Shown here in pieces: positions 10,216-19,377 of a stretch of DNA of 64,000 bases (position 1 is its first letter; each line of letters begins with the position of its first letter). The DNA comes from Bodo saltans (taxonomy: Eukaryota > Euglenozoa > Kinetoplastea > Eubodonida > Bodonidae). The notes beneath the pieces are model-generated. The model saw only the letters and a list, made by a program, of their open reading frames with translations, was not told where the DNA came from and searched no databases. The stretch is taken from positions 22,324 to 86,323 of the forward strand of contig CYKH01001815.1 of NCBI GenBank assembly GCA_001460835.1. Direction: 5' to 3'. The position numbers were made by a program, and so were the translations under genes.

Positions 10216-10503
10216 ATGTCTTCCGAACTTCGCTCATCAGCATCGCTCTCTACTTCAGCGGCGTTTGTCTTCACAACTCGAATTCCATTCCCAAATGCAC
10301 AGGCTGCATCCACAGCGGCGCAGGTGTTGCGCGTGGATGGTCCCATAACGAACACACTGCGGTCGATTGAAGAGGAAAATCACGTTCTCGTCATTCGAAT
10401 GCAATCTCAAGCACTCCGGTCTCTGCGAACGGCGGTGCATTCAACACTCGAGCAGCTGACGCTCATATTGCGCACTATGGAGGCGTTCGCGCCTTCTGCA
10501 TAA
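10216..10503 (+). CDS. Pcc1/LAGE3-like subunit of the KEOPS/EKC complex
   Basis: A 95-residue protein. An in-frame TTG lies upstream at 10207, but the ATG at 10216 follows a pyrimidine-rich stretch and is the natural start. The fold pattern matches Pcc1: a strand ending in RIPFPNAQAAS, a helix with AAQVLRVDG, a strand HVLVIRMQSQ, then a basic turn and a long helix SLRTAVHSTLEQLTLILRTM. Pcc1 is the small dimerising subunit of KEOPS, the complex that with Kae1, Bud32 and Cgi121 makes the t6A modification at position 37 of ANN-decoding tRNAs. Length is typical (about 80-100 residues). Genes this small and divergent are easily missed in annotation. The tRNA isopentenyltransferase at 49263-51152 acts on the same tRNA position but is not linked to this gene. 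Confidence 0.7.
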   Translation: MSSELRSSASLSTSAAFVFTTRIPFPNAQAASTAAQVLRVDGPITNTLRSIEEENHVLVIRMQSQALRSLRTAVHSTLEQLTLILRTMEAFAPSA

Positions 10504-10665
10504 CTTGGGAGTGTGCGGGAAAAGAAATTTTTTCTTCACAACTTTGAAAGACGTCATCTTGTTTTAGTTTTGTTTGCGAATTGTTTTTCCTCTTTTTCCT
10601 TGACAGTAGATTTCAGTGTTTGAGGGGAGGCAAGCAAACAGAAAACGAACCCTAGTCTATTTTAG

Positions 10666-13128
10666 ATGTTGAAGAAACCATCGGCTCCCCCGACCTCGGG
10701 CCACAAAAGGTCTGGTTCGATGACTCCCAGGACCACTGCAGGCGTCGCAGCCGCAGCCGCAGCCTTATCAACAACAGCTGCAGCACCGCGACCCGCGTCG
10801 GGGTTGAAAGCAACAAAGACGAGCCCCAGTCCTCCACCGTCACGTCAAACAGACGCGAAGCCCCCGACGACATCCAAAGCACTAGACGCATCTCCCAACA
10901 TGCCAGCCGCGCCCCCACTTATCCCAAACACACTCCCAGAGTTAATGGAGCTGTTCCTTGCAAAGGCAACAAGTGGTCCTGCGGCAAACTCAAAGCAGCA
11001 TACCGAGCGGATATGGTCTAGTGTCGACTGGTCAACATCGTCAGCAGAGACGGCAGCCGCTGCTCTCGGGTCAGCAGTGGCGTCTCTTGGCGGCGACGGG
11101 CAACTTGTGATTAACGTCGTTCCGAACGAAGTCCAAGCGAACATTGCACCGAGCGCCGCAGCATCAACGGTACCCTCGTGCGATGTTGTCGTGTCTGCTG
11201 GGGCGCCAGGGAAGCAACTTTGCCGAACAGCAGGAGGTGCCGCCCAACAAATATTGCTGACGCCACTGAATCATGCCGGCGGTTCGCGTGACTCGTTGCC
11301 GGTGGTGTGGTCGGAAGGCTTAAACTGGTCCGTAGACGCGCCAGAGTTGCGTCTTACGGGAACCGGAGCATGTCCCACCGGGGGAGCGTCAGTGCAACGC
11401 GGCTGTGTCACGCTCAAAACTGCTGCCAGCGGCGCAAGTGCCACAGTCACCGTCACTGCATCTAGCCATAACAATGGTGGCAGCAGCAGCAGCAAAGTCG
11501 CGGTTGTTAGTGCAGAGCTCGCCACAACGTTTAGCGGGCAGCAAACAATCGAGGAATCATTTACGCATGCAGGAGATGAAAGTCTGACAAAATTCAAATT
11601 GTCTGCTTCTGCACCCAGTGAAGTTAGTAGTAGCAAACAAAGACCACCGTCAGGCTCAGTTGAAGCTCGCCGCCGCAAAGCGAAGGTCAGTGTGATGGAC
11701 AACCTCGCACAGTACGAGGGAGAGGTGGATGTGTTGAGCAAGCGGTTCCTTGGCCTTGGTGTGTTCTCCATCACCACCGGCTCGAGCACCTCGTCCAAAT
11801 ATGACGGAGACTGGTCAGACTCGCTGCGTCATGGCGCTAAAGGCCATTGGACGGTTGGGCTACCGCCTCCCTCATCCTCCTCCACTAATAGTGCGGGTGT
11901 ATCCAGCGTGGAATACACTGGCCCGTTTCATAATGACGCACGACATGGCAAGGCTGGCCGCCTGACGATTCGGAAGCAATCAGCAGGGGGCATCCACGTT
12001 GACGCCGACTGGGACCACGGTGAGTTGGATGGACTAGTGACCCTCTCATCTGTGGACGATACCCAGACAATTGTGTCGTGCGGGTTCACCTCAGGAACTG
12101 TTGCCCCCAATGTGACGCTGACGTTCCCATCAGGCGCGTTTGTTGGGAAGTGGCTGAGCCCAAAGTCTGTTGCATCAGCGGCAGTGGCGTTAGCGGCGTC
12201 AACACCTGCTAGCGTCGTTGCATCAGGCGGCGTCAGTAGTAGCATCAGTATTCCTCCGCCACTGGAACTTCTCCAGCAAAGTACTGCTGGGGTGCTTGCC
12301 AACGTTTCTAAATCCGTGGATGCCATGGGAGCTGTAGACTGCGTCATTCAATCCATCGCGAATCCAATGCTAGCAGATCAAATTCGAGGACCCGTGGCTG
12401 AATTTTTAGCATCGCGAGTTGCATGCGACTTGGGTAGAGTTTGTGCAGTGGCCACTGTTGCAAAATCGCAGCTCGAAACCCGCGAAAAACAAATGGAGGG
12501 AATCAAGCGAAACCTCAGCGACGCGCAAAGCCGATTAAGCGAACAGCAGCAGGCTCTCTCGAAGGCCGAGAAGAAACGTGCTGCACTTCTCAGCGAACGT
12601 GACAAGGCTGCGTCAGCACTTGAGAAGCTTGTCCAGCAGAGGGACGCTGCGATGGCTGAATTCGAAAACACTGACGGCGCTGAGGGCGCAGAGAAAATGA
12701 AATTGGCGCAACAAGCACTACGTGCATTGGGTACTGAGAAGACAACCCTTGACAAGCAAATCACTGACCTCAATGAACAAATCTCAAGCGCCAAATCCGA
12801 CGCCAAGAAATTTGCGCAGAAGCGAGATGCATCAGCCAAAGATTTGAAGGCAGTTGAGACAGAAATTGCTCAACTCACGGAGAAACTTGCCGGCTTTGCA
12901 ACCTTAATCGAGGCTCAAGCGGTCAAACAATCGACAGTGGAACAAGAAGCGGAGGCTGTTCAACTGAAACTGGAAAGCAGCAAGCAAAGCGCTCAAGAGC
13001 AACTCGCGATTCTGCAACGTCAACTGGCAAGCCTCAACGACAACGACAGTGGCGCAAGCGCAGCAGCTGCGGAGGGGCTCGAGTCCACGTTGAAAGAGCT
13101 TAAAGTCAGCAATCGGGAAACTACGTGA
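10666..13128 (+). CDS. MORN-repeat and coiled-coil protein, 5' part of a frameshifted gene
   Basis: An 820-residue reading frame. Residues 1-90 are Pro/Ala/Thr-rich and disordered. Residues about 345-465 hold degenerate MORN motifs: YEGEVD, YDGDWSDSLRHGAKG, YTGPFHNDARHGKAG and a weaker VDADWDHGELDG, matching the Y-x-G-x-W-x5-x-x-G-x-G plan. From about 605 onward it is a long charged coiled coil (REKQMEG, EQQQALSKAEKKRAAL). The frame ends at TGA 13126-13128 inside the coiled coil. The coil continues in the next forward frame (13094-14245), so a single extra base near the AAA at 13102-13104 would explain the break. MORN/coiled-coil proteins in kinetoplastids are usually cytoskeletal, at the flagellar pocket collar or basal body region; a cytoskeletal role here is inference. 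The ATG at 10666 is well placed after a T-rich stretch. Confidence 0.8.
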   Translation: MLKKPSAPPTSGHKRSGSMTPRTTAGVAAAAAALSTTAAAPRPASGLKATKTSPSPPPSRQTDAKPPTTSKALDASPNMPAAPPLIPNTLPELMELFLAKATSGPAANSKQHTERIWSSVDWSTSSAETAAAALGSAVASLGGDGQLVINVVPNEVQANIAPSAAASTVPSCDVVVSAGAPGKQLCRTAGGAAQQILLTPLNHAGGSRDSLPVVWSEGLNWSVDAPELRLTGTGACPTGGASVQRGCVTLKTAASGASATVTVTASSHNNGGSSSSKVAVVSAELATTFSGQQTIEESFTHAGDESLTKFKLSASAPSEVSSSKQRPPSGSVEARRRKAKVSVMDNLAQYEGEVDVLSKRFLGLGVFSITTGSSTSSKYDGDWSDSLRHGAKGHWTVGLPPPSSSSTNSAGVSSVEYTGPFHNDARHGKAGRLTIRKQSAGGIHVDADWDHGELDGLVTLSSVDDTQTIVSCGFTSGTVAPNVTLTFPSGAFVGKWLSPKSVASAAVALAASTPASVVASGGVSSSISIPPPLELLQQSTAGVLANVSKSVDAMGAVDCVIQSIANPMLADQIRGPVAEFLASRVACDLGRVCAVATVAKSQLETREKQMEGIKRNLSDAQSRLSEQQQALSKAEKKRAALLSERDKAASALEKLVQQRDAAMAEFENTDGAEGAEKMKLAQQALRALGTEKTTLDKQITDLNEQISSAKSDAKKFAQKRDASAKDLKAVETEIAQLTEKLAGFATLIEAQAVKQSTVEQEAEAVQLKLESSKQSAQEQLAILQRQLASLNDNDSGASAAAAEGLESTLKELKVSNRETT

Positions 13129-14245
13129 AGAGCTGCAAGCGGAGCTGACACGACTCACCGCAGGTGTGGAGGCCTCCAAATCTGCTTTGGCGAGCAAGCG
13201 ACGAGAGATTGAAACAATGGGAACAACATTGGCAGAACTGGAAGTCGCGTTCCAGAAGCAGCAATCAGGGAGTGACAAAGAGGACGACCCAACAGAGCAT
13301 GTGCAAAAGCGCGTGTTGCTAGAAACCGGATTGGCGACCCTCAACGAGCATCTTGCCCAGGGGAGAACACTGATGACCAAGAAAATGATGGAGTTGGACA
13401 AGTTGCGTAGCACCATCGAAGGCTTGGAAGTAGAGCTCAAGGAGGCAAAGCTCGTGAAAATGAAGCCACCGGTTGTTGTGGAGGAGCCGATTGCAAGTCC
13501 AGAGCGAAAGCAAAGCATTCGTTCACCTGCTCCGCCATCGCCGCCGCCCCGCATGGCCACCCCACCGCCAGATCCACGGATTGGAGAGCTCGAGATCTCT
13601 ATCAAACAGGCCCTCACAAAGCAAGATGGATTCAGACGAAAGAAAGAGAACATCAACGAGCGCATCGACCAACTTGGAAAACAAAAAGTGATGTTGCAAG
13701 ACAAGCAGCGAGAACGGAAAGCGAAATCAGACGAAGAAGAGGCTGCCCTACTGCGTACATCGTCGAATGTCACAGTCTCCCATGATGGCGGCCTCAACGC
13801 GATGCTGGTCGACGGTTCTATTCCGGAGTTGAAGGCGTTTCTGTCCAAGATGAAAGAGCAGAATGCTCAATATGAGTCCGAAAATCAAACTCTCCGAGCA
13901 AAGCTGGAAGCGATGACCCAGTCCGCCGCAGACGCCAAGCGGCAGGCTGCTAATTCGGGCCTCCCCTCGCAACAGTCGTCTTCGGGTGTTGATTGGCGCA
14001 CCAAAGCACTCCAGGATGAAGTAGATGCGCGCGAGGCCCGGATTAGTGCTCTGAGAAGTGAATTGAAACGAACTCACTTGTTGGAAGCAAAAATTCAATC
14101 GGCAAAAGAGAGTATTAAAACGTTAACGCAGAGTGCTGAGTTACGCCAAACACAAGCTGTGCAGATGGCCAAAGCCGACATGGACTGGACGTCAAGCGTA
14201 ACGTTAGCTCGCAAGGCGTCGAGTGGCCGCAATGCATTCTTTTAG
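13094..14245 (+). CDS. Coiled-coil 3' part of the frameshifted MORN/coiled-coil gene
   Basis: Open from 13094 in the frame one base ahead of the upstream part, to TAG at 14243-14245. It has no trans-splice signal or leader of its own; its first ATG is at 13217, well inside continuous heptad sequence. Joining the two parts around 13102 gives an uninterrupted coil across the break (upstream part ends in STLKELK, downstream continues SAIGKLREELQAEL), which is why I treat them as one gene of about 1190 residues. The part has long heptad stretches (13110-13470, 13590-13740, 13820-13960, 14000-14140) separated by a Pro-rich linker (about 13515-13575, PPSPPPRMATPPPDP). The break could be a sequencing indel in the short A run, a true mutation or, least likely, programmed frameshifting. 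Confidence 0.65.
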   Translation, partial: KSLKSAIGKLREELQAELTRLTAGVEASKSALASKRREIETMGTTLAELEVAFQKQQSGSDKEDDPTEHVQKRVLLETGLATLNEHLAQGRTLMTKKMMELDKLRSTIEGLEVELKEAKLVKMKPPVVVEEPIASPERKQSIRSPAPPSPPPRMATPPPDPRIGELEISIKQALTKQDGFRRKKENINERIDQLGKQKVMLQDKQRERKAKSDEEEAALLRTSSNVTVSHDGGLNAMLVDGSIPELKAFLSKMKEQNAQYESENQTLRAKLEAMTQSAADAKRQAANSGLPSQQSSSGVDWRTKALQDEVDAREARISALRSELKRTHLLEAKIQSAKESIKTLTQSAELRQTQAVQMAKADMDWTSSVTLARKASSGRNAFF

Positions 14246-14453
14246 AAGAAAAAGGGTCACCACAAGACTCGTACCAGTTCACCGCATCTTCCCCCACCAT
14301 CAGTTCGCTCTTATTTATTGCTCAAGAGTGTAGAGAGTGTAGACATCCACCGCAGCGAAGCGAAGAATCGAAAAGAAAACTTCAACCAAATGCGCTGAAC
14401 AAACATTGAAAATAGATAGATACAGATATCATGATTTGTCATTGCCCTTGAAC

Positions 14454-14473
14454 TCATTTTGTATTTTTGGAAG
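14454..14473 (+). promoter_or_regulatory. Probable trans-splice acceptor for the EF-1-beta gene
   Basis: A T-rich tract (14456-14468) is followed by GGAAG, giving an AG at 14472-14473, 21 bases before the ATG at 14495. This supports that ATG over the upstream in-frame TTG at 14459, which would lie within the tract and be removed. Confidence 0.55.
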
Positions 14474-14494
14474 AGGTCCAATCAGCAAACAATT

Positions 14495-15232
14495 ATGGCT
14501 ACCAAGGCTGACGTGCTGAAGAAGTCTGGCGAGCTCGACGCCAAGCTCAAGGGCAAGATGTTCCTGGGCGGCGCCAAGCCCACCGCTGAGGACGTGAAGG
14601 CCTTCAACGACCTTCTGGGTGCCGGCAACAACAACATCTACCGCTGGGTGAAGAACCTCGCCTCCTACACCGAGGCTGAGCGCAAGGCCTTCGGCGCTGC
14701 CGTCAAGGTCACTGCCCCCGTTGAGCAGGTCATCGCCGCCGCCGCCGCCGCTCCCGCCGCCCCCGCTGCCGCTGCTGCCCCCGCCAAGAAGGAGGAGCCC
14801 AAGAAGGAGGAGCCCAAGAAGGTCGAGGCCAAGCCCGCCGCCCCCGCTGCCGACAGCGACGATGATGTCGATCTGTTCGGTGAGGAGACCGAGGAGGACA
14901 AGGCCGCCCTTGAGGCCAAGAAGAAGGCCGATGCCGAGAAGAAGAAGGAGAAGAAGGTCGTCATTGCCAAGTCCTCCATCCTCATCGACATCAAGCCTTG
15001 GGATGACACCACTGACCTCAAGGAGCTTGCCGCCAAGCTCCACGCCATCGAGAAGGACGGCCTGATCTGGGGTGACCACAAGTTCGTCGCCATCGCCTTC
15101 GGCATCAAGAAGCTCCAGCAGCTGATCGTCATCGAGGACGACAAGGTCTCTGGCGATGACCTCGAGGAGATGATCACCGGCTTCGAGGACCACGTCCAGT
15201 CCATGGACATCGTCGCCTGGAACAAGATCTAA
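14495..15232 (+). CDS. Translation elongation factor 1-beta (eEF1B, guanine-exchange subunit)
   Basis: A 245-residue nucleotide-exchange factor that reloads eEF1A with GTP during protein synthesis. Residues 1-70 form the helical N-terminal domain (NNNIYRWVKNLASY). Residues 80-120 are a long Ala/Pro/Lys linker. Residues 121-150 carry the acidic CAGC-like motif with DLFGEETEED. The exchange domain spans 157-245, with SILIDIKPWDDTTDL, HAIEKDGLIWGDHKFVAIAFGI, and a C-terminal end in DIVAWNKI; the last motif inserts into eEF1A. The linker is longer in Ala/Pro than in trypanosomatid orthologues I know in outline. Codon choice is strongly biased to C- and G-ending codons, as in the ribosomal protein gene at 20666, consistent with a highly expressed gene. 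The start is the ATG at 14495, after a predicted splice acceptor. Confidence 0.97.
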   Translation: MATKADVLKKSGELDAKLKGKMFLGGAKPTAEDVKAFNDLLGAGNNNIYRWVKNLASYTEAERKAFGAAVKVTAPVEQVIAAAAAAPAAPAAAAAPAKKEEPKKEEPKKVEAKPAAPAADSDDDVDLFGEETEEDKAALEAKKKADAEKKKEKKVVIAKSSILIDIKPWDDTTDLKELAAKLHAIEKDGLIWGDHKFVAIAFGIKKLQQLIVIEDDKVSGDDLEEMITGFEDHVQSMDIVAWNKI

Positions 15233-15705
15233 GAATGATCTTCGATCCACTCTCGCACAATTGGACAAAAGGAAGGGATGACGTGTCTCATGGCACACCA
15301 CGATCACCCTTTCGTGCACACAAACAACCGATGTGTTTATTTTCGCAAGAGCACCTGATGCCGATAACACGATGAAAGAGACCAAGAAACTTGCATTTAC
15401 ACACAAAGGGAACGTGAAAATGAAAAAAAAAGATAATCAGCTGCCAAATCAAAGAAATAAAGTGCAACACTCAAGACTTTGAACCACTACTAAACCCAAA
15501 GGGCACTTTCGGCGCTTAACAATGAAAGTATTAGGAAAACCCACCCATCAAAACAAAAACAAAAGAGCAATCGAAAAAAAACTCTAACTGGATTTCAGCT
15601 CACCATGTACACACAGAAAGTACTTTGTTTTTGATTGAAATGTTGCAGAATAGAAACTAACAAATAGAACGACCACCACGAGGGGTACGGAAGTGAGGAG
15701 GAAAA
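15233..15705. other. Intergenic region, 473 bases
   Basis: An A-rich 3' UTR and leader region between EF-1-beta and the polycystin channel gene. It has A tracts near 15422-15431 and 15553-15580 and a weak pyrimidine stretch before 15700. No RNA gene, repeat or coding frame is supported. Confidence 0.6.
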
Positions 15706-18700
15706 ATGGAGGATGCACTGCCACGTGGACGAAGTGTGACATTTCACAGAAGTGAAAACACTGTTCCTGTGCTTCTCTTTTCAGGCGACCCTCGTCGTTC
15801 AGATGCCCCAGATGTTACGTTTCCGGCAAGTGGCGATCTGGCTCCACCACAGACTACTGACGACGGCAATAACGAGGATTCCCGCGAGGTTGGTGGCTTG
15901 AGGCGGTGTTCTGCATCGTTCAAGCTGATGGGCTTCGAACCCCACATGAAGAGCAACAACAATGGCAGCGGCAGCGACACTGACACTGACGATTCTTTTG
16001 ATCCAACCGCGTCACCATCAGCCAGGAGAAACCTTGTGTCCAGTCGAGCTGGGGCACGGATAGATACGAAAGATGTTCGCCGCTATAGAAATTCAAAGGG
16101 ACATCACAGTGCCAGCGACGGCCGCCTTCATCAGAGGGACGATGAAAACCGATTCGCCAAGTGGGCTGACCTGACGGATGATTTGGAGCTACCTCACTCT
16201 TTTTTACGGCAATGTGCCGAGGACTTTGACAAGCGCCTACGATTGCTCTCAGAGCTGGTGCTGTTCATCATTTTTTTGTTGTTATTTGTGTTCTTCGTCG
16301 TCGCTGACAACTCCATCGAAGAGCTGTACTACAATGGAGCTGCATGCACAGTGCCTGCAAGACAGCCGATTCCAGCAGCCAACTTGATCTACGGCCCAAC
16401 ATGGGGACCCACCTTCGAGTCGACTCACACGATCATCAACGTTAGTGATTGGCTTGAGCGTGTTGTTGTTCCAGCCTACTGGATCAATTCTTCATCATTC
16501 TCCAATGTATACCGGCTTGTTCTCGGTAACAATGTGCCGCTAGGTGCACTCATCATTCGAATTCAACGAAGAGTCTCCGTGACACCTGTCATCTCCTGCG
16601 CGACATCGTCAACTGACAGCAACACGACATGCACGCTTAGTGTGGCAGAGAACAGAGATACACAGCGGGTGGGACGAAAAACATCGGTGCGCACTGATGA
16701 CATGGGCAATCTCCTGTTTCGCGATGCCTACTCGTTCATCAGCTACACCCCAGGCGAGGCCGGCTCCTACGACTGGAGTGGAAATACTCTCGTGATTCCT
16801 TTCTCATTGACATTCGAAGACGCACTAGCAACCATGACGGCAAGCCTTCGTCCTAATGCCACAGCGGGGCATTACGGTATCACCGATCCATCCCTGCAAT
16901 CGGTGAGTGTTGTTGCCACAACTTTCAACCCGCCCCTTCAATACTTCGCGAGGACAGAGTTCCTCTTCGAGGTGCCAAGTAGTGGGGTAGCAATTCCGTC
17001 GGTTCACTTTTGGCCCTTCTTCATCTTTACTACAGAGGGCCACAAGGGGTTTGGGGCCTACACTGTGATCTTCTTTGTGTATTCGCTGCTTATGGCGATG
17101 CGATGGCTTCTGAGCGTCCCTGCAGCGTTCCGTAGAGGTCGCCTCCTTGAGCTGCTCTCAACGATTTGGTTTTATGTGGAAGCAGCGAATTTGGTGGCGT
17201 TATTCGTTGTGTTTGTGATCCGATTCATATGGTGGAGTGAAAGTGACAGCGTTGCGGAGCGGATCTCGATAGGAAGTAGCTACACGTACAGTTCGAACGC
17301 AGATCTTCTCGAGACCTCGGAGAAACTGGAGTACATGGCCTCCCTCTACCGACTTCACACGGAGCTCAATGCCATCAATACCGTGTTGTTCTTTTTGCTG
17401 ATTCTCAAATACACTTCGCTCCATCCTACCCTTGAGCGTGTGACGATTGCAATGCGATTGGCTCAACAAAGCATCGTTGGTCTCTTTGCGGTGTTTGTGG
17501 CTGTTCTCTTAGCGTTTGCAATTTGCGGGAATGCACTTTTTGGAAGCCACCTTGGAGACTACCGCAGCATCGACTGGAGCTTTTCTTCTCTTATGCGAAT
17601 GCTGTTGGGAGACACCGACTTTGCGGCGATGCAAGATGTGAACCGTGTGCTTGCTGGACTGTTTTATTGGGCGTTTCTGATCCTCGGTCTTTTCATCTCG
17701 TTGAATTTCATCATGGCTGTGATTGCTGAAGCGCTGAATCACAGTGAACGGGAGTCTACCACTGTTTTCTATGTGCCATTAAAGCAGCAATACTTGTTGT
17801 TTGTCGACAACGCGATGATGCAAATTCGGAGAATGAAAGCAGCGGTCCGTGTTATCCGCCAGCATCAGCGACGAGCAAGAGCTCAAGAAAAACGTAACAA
17901 CAACAGCATCTCAAAACCTGCGGATCAACACGAGCAACAACAACAACAGAAGCGTGGCTCCGTTGACACGATCGGGTCCGCAACTGGCAAAGATACGTCG
18001 ACTGCTAGCTCACCACGAATGTCAAAGTGGGCGCTGATTCGTGAACTCACTGCGGAGTGGGGCGTCTACTTAAAGGACGGATTCCGTGCAATGCTGGTGG
18101 GAGCGTCCGCTGTTGCGTTGATTGACTGCGATGAGAATGGCCATCGAATGGGCACTGTCCTTTCGTTTCTCACCAACACCCGATACACACACATTGTAGC
18201 TGCTCTTGACGATGCACACCGGTGTGCCTTGCAACGAAGTTGGAGTAACGCTTCCTCTACACGAGCGGCAGCGGGACGTCAGGGAGCACAGTCGTCATCG
18301 GACCCATCGACCAGCGGCCCACTTACCGATGAAGATGGTTTCACTACCGTCGCCATGATGGTGCACAGTGAAGAACAAATTCGTAAATCACTTGGATTCG
18401 TTGAGTTCGCCTCTACGATCGAGTCGTTTATGAGTCGACGCAAGAGGCATGAGCACCACAGGAAACACTCGCTAGCACGGCGCCTTGGAGAGGTTCCTAG
18501 ACGTTCACAAGCAGAAGGAGCTCCTGCTGCTGTTGTGGGTGTCCACGAGCCAATCACATCTCCAACGCAAGAGCACAGCAACAGCAGTGGCAGCTCACCG
18601 ACAAGTCGTTTGGGAAGCGCAGCTGAAACACCAACCGCAACTGGAAATCACCAACCAAGCACTGCACCTGAAATCATCGAGCAGCAGCACCATCGTGCAG

Positions 18701-19164
18701 ACGACGACGAATCCTCAGCGCTAATTGATCGCATTGACAAAATCATCCTCGAAACGGATTTTGTTCAAGTGCTTTTCAACTTTTGGCAAGATGCTGCCAA
18801 CCAATACCGCATGTATCAACGCAGTCATGCCGCCAGAGCCCGTGAGGAAGTTCAACATGCGGCGTGGGAAGCATCGACTAGAGCAATCGAGACAATTCTT
18901 GAAGAGGTTCTAGGTGCAGGAGGGCCGTCTTCCCAGGAGCAGAACGCGGCCACAAGTTCAGAAACGTACCCAGTGCTGCGGGCAGCTGCGTCTGGTTCTA
19001 CCGACGTGATTCGCCAAATCAACCGGACTGCCAAATCCATCGCCGCCACAGGCAAGAGTGTGGAGCGCCTCACGAGCACTCTATCGTCCCGCTTTGCAGC
19101 TGCGTCTCAACACTTGACGGCAACTTCGGCGCCGCCAGCGATGGTCAAGCGAGAAACTCTTTGA
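15706..19164 (+). CDS. Polycystin-2-type (PKD2/TRPP) cation channel
   Basis: A 1152-residue six-transmembrane channel. The N-terminal 180 residues are polar. TM1 is at about 183-200 and is followed by a large extracellular loop (201-445) that corresponds to the polycystin TOP domain, with N-glycosylation sites and cysteines. TM2-TM5 lie near 449-470, 485-511, 549-570 and 585-612; the pore helix and filter region FSSLMRMLLGDTDF is at about 626-640; TM6 is at about 649-677 and ends in ISLNFIMAVIAEAL, the typical polycystin motif. The C-terminal 475 residues are cytosolic, with a short Gln run (HEQQQQQKR), Ser-rich linkers and Asp/Glu patches, but no clear EF-hand. PKD2 channels conduct Ca2+ and K+ and are often placed in flagellar membranes. 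The gene sits 9 kb downstream of a membrane protein with polycystin-1-like segments. Confidence 0.9.
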   Translation: MEDALPRGRSVTFHRSENTVPVLLFSGDPRRSDAPDVTFPASGDLAPPQTTDDGNNEDSREVGGLRRCSASFKLMGFEPHMKSNNNGSGSDTDTDDSFDPTASPSARRNLVSSRAGARIDTKDVRRYRNSKGHHSASDGRLHQRDDENRFAKWADLTDDLELPHSFLRQCAEDFDKRLRLLSELVLFIIFLLLFVFFVVADNSIEELYYNGAACTVPARQPIPAANLIYGPTWGPTFESTHTIINVSDWLERVVVPAYWINSSSFSNVYRLVLGNNVPLGALIIRIQRRVSVTPVISCATSSTDSNTTCTLSVAENRDTQRVGRKTSVRTDDMGNLLFRDAYSFISYTPGEAGSYDWSGNTLVIPFSLTFEDALATMTASLRPNATAGHYGITDPSLQSVSVVATTFNPPLQYFARTEFLFEVPSSGVAIPSVHFWPFFIFTTEGHKGFGAYTVIFFVYSLLMAMRWLLSVPAAFRRGRLLELLSTIWFYVEAANLVALFVVFVIRFIWWSESDSVAERISIGSSYTYSSNADLLETSEKLEYMASLYRLHTELNAINTVLFFLLILKYTSLHPTLERVTIAMRLAQQSIVGLFAVFVAVLLAFAICGNALFGSHLGDYRSIDWSFSSLMRMLLGDTDFAAMQDVNRVLAGLFYWAFLILGLFISLNFIMAVIAEALNHSERESTTVFYVPLKQQYLLFVDNAMMQIRRMKAAVRVIRQHQRRARAQEKRNNNSISKPADQHEQQQQQKRGSVDTIGSATGKDTSTASSPRMSKWALIRELTAEWGVYLKDGFRAMLVGASAVALIDCDENGHRMGTVLSFLTNTRYTHIVAALDDAHRCALQRSWSNASSTRAAAGRQGAQSSSDPSTSGPLTDEDGFTTVAMMVHSEEQIRKSLGFVEFASTIESFMSRRKRHEHHRKHSLARRLGEVPRRSQAEGAPAAVVGVHEPITSPTQEHSNSSGSSPTSRLGSAAETPTATGNHQPSTAPEIIEQQHHRADDDESSALIDRIDKIILETDFVQVLFNFWQDAANQYRMYQRSHAARAREEVQHAAWEASTRAIETILEEVLGAGGPSSQEQNAATSSETYPVLRAAASGSTDVIRQINRTAKSIAATGKSVERLTSTLSSRFAAASQHLTATSAPPAMVKRETL

Positions 19165-19377
19165 AACGCTGTTTTTTTTGTCTTTTTTTCAATCGGATTT
19201 CCCGCTCCCAAGTGAGCTTTGCCTTTCCTAATTTTCCACCGCGTTTTGTGCTTATGATTGGCTGTATGAATTTCATTGTTTGTCGACGTGCTAAAGAGCG
19301 TGGAAACAAGTAGTAACTAAAAACTTCTTTAAACGCAGCGGTGCGAACATAACTCGAATAAACAGCAAAGAAAAAAA

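Noticed and set aside
14429-15406. 325-residue minus-strand frame across EF-1-beta
   Set aside because: A shadow of the biased codons of EF-1-beta; product is Leu/Gly/Asp low-complexity and has no independent support.
15706-19164. Voltage-gated or mucolipin channel for the six-segment channel gene
   Set aside because: The large loop between segments one and two and the ISLNFIMAVIAEAL end of segment six fit polycystin-2 better; no charged S4 sensor is seen.
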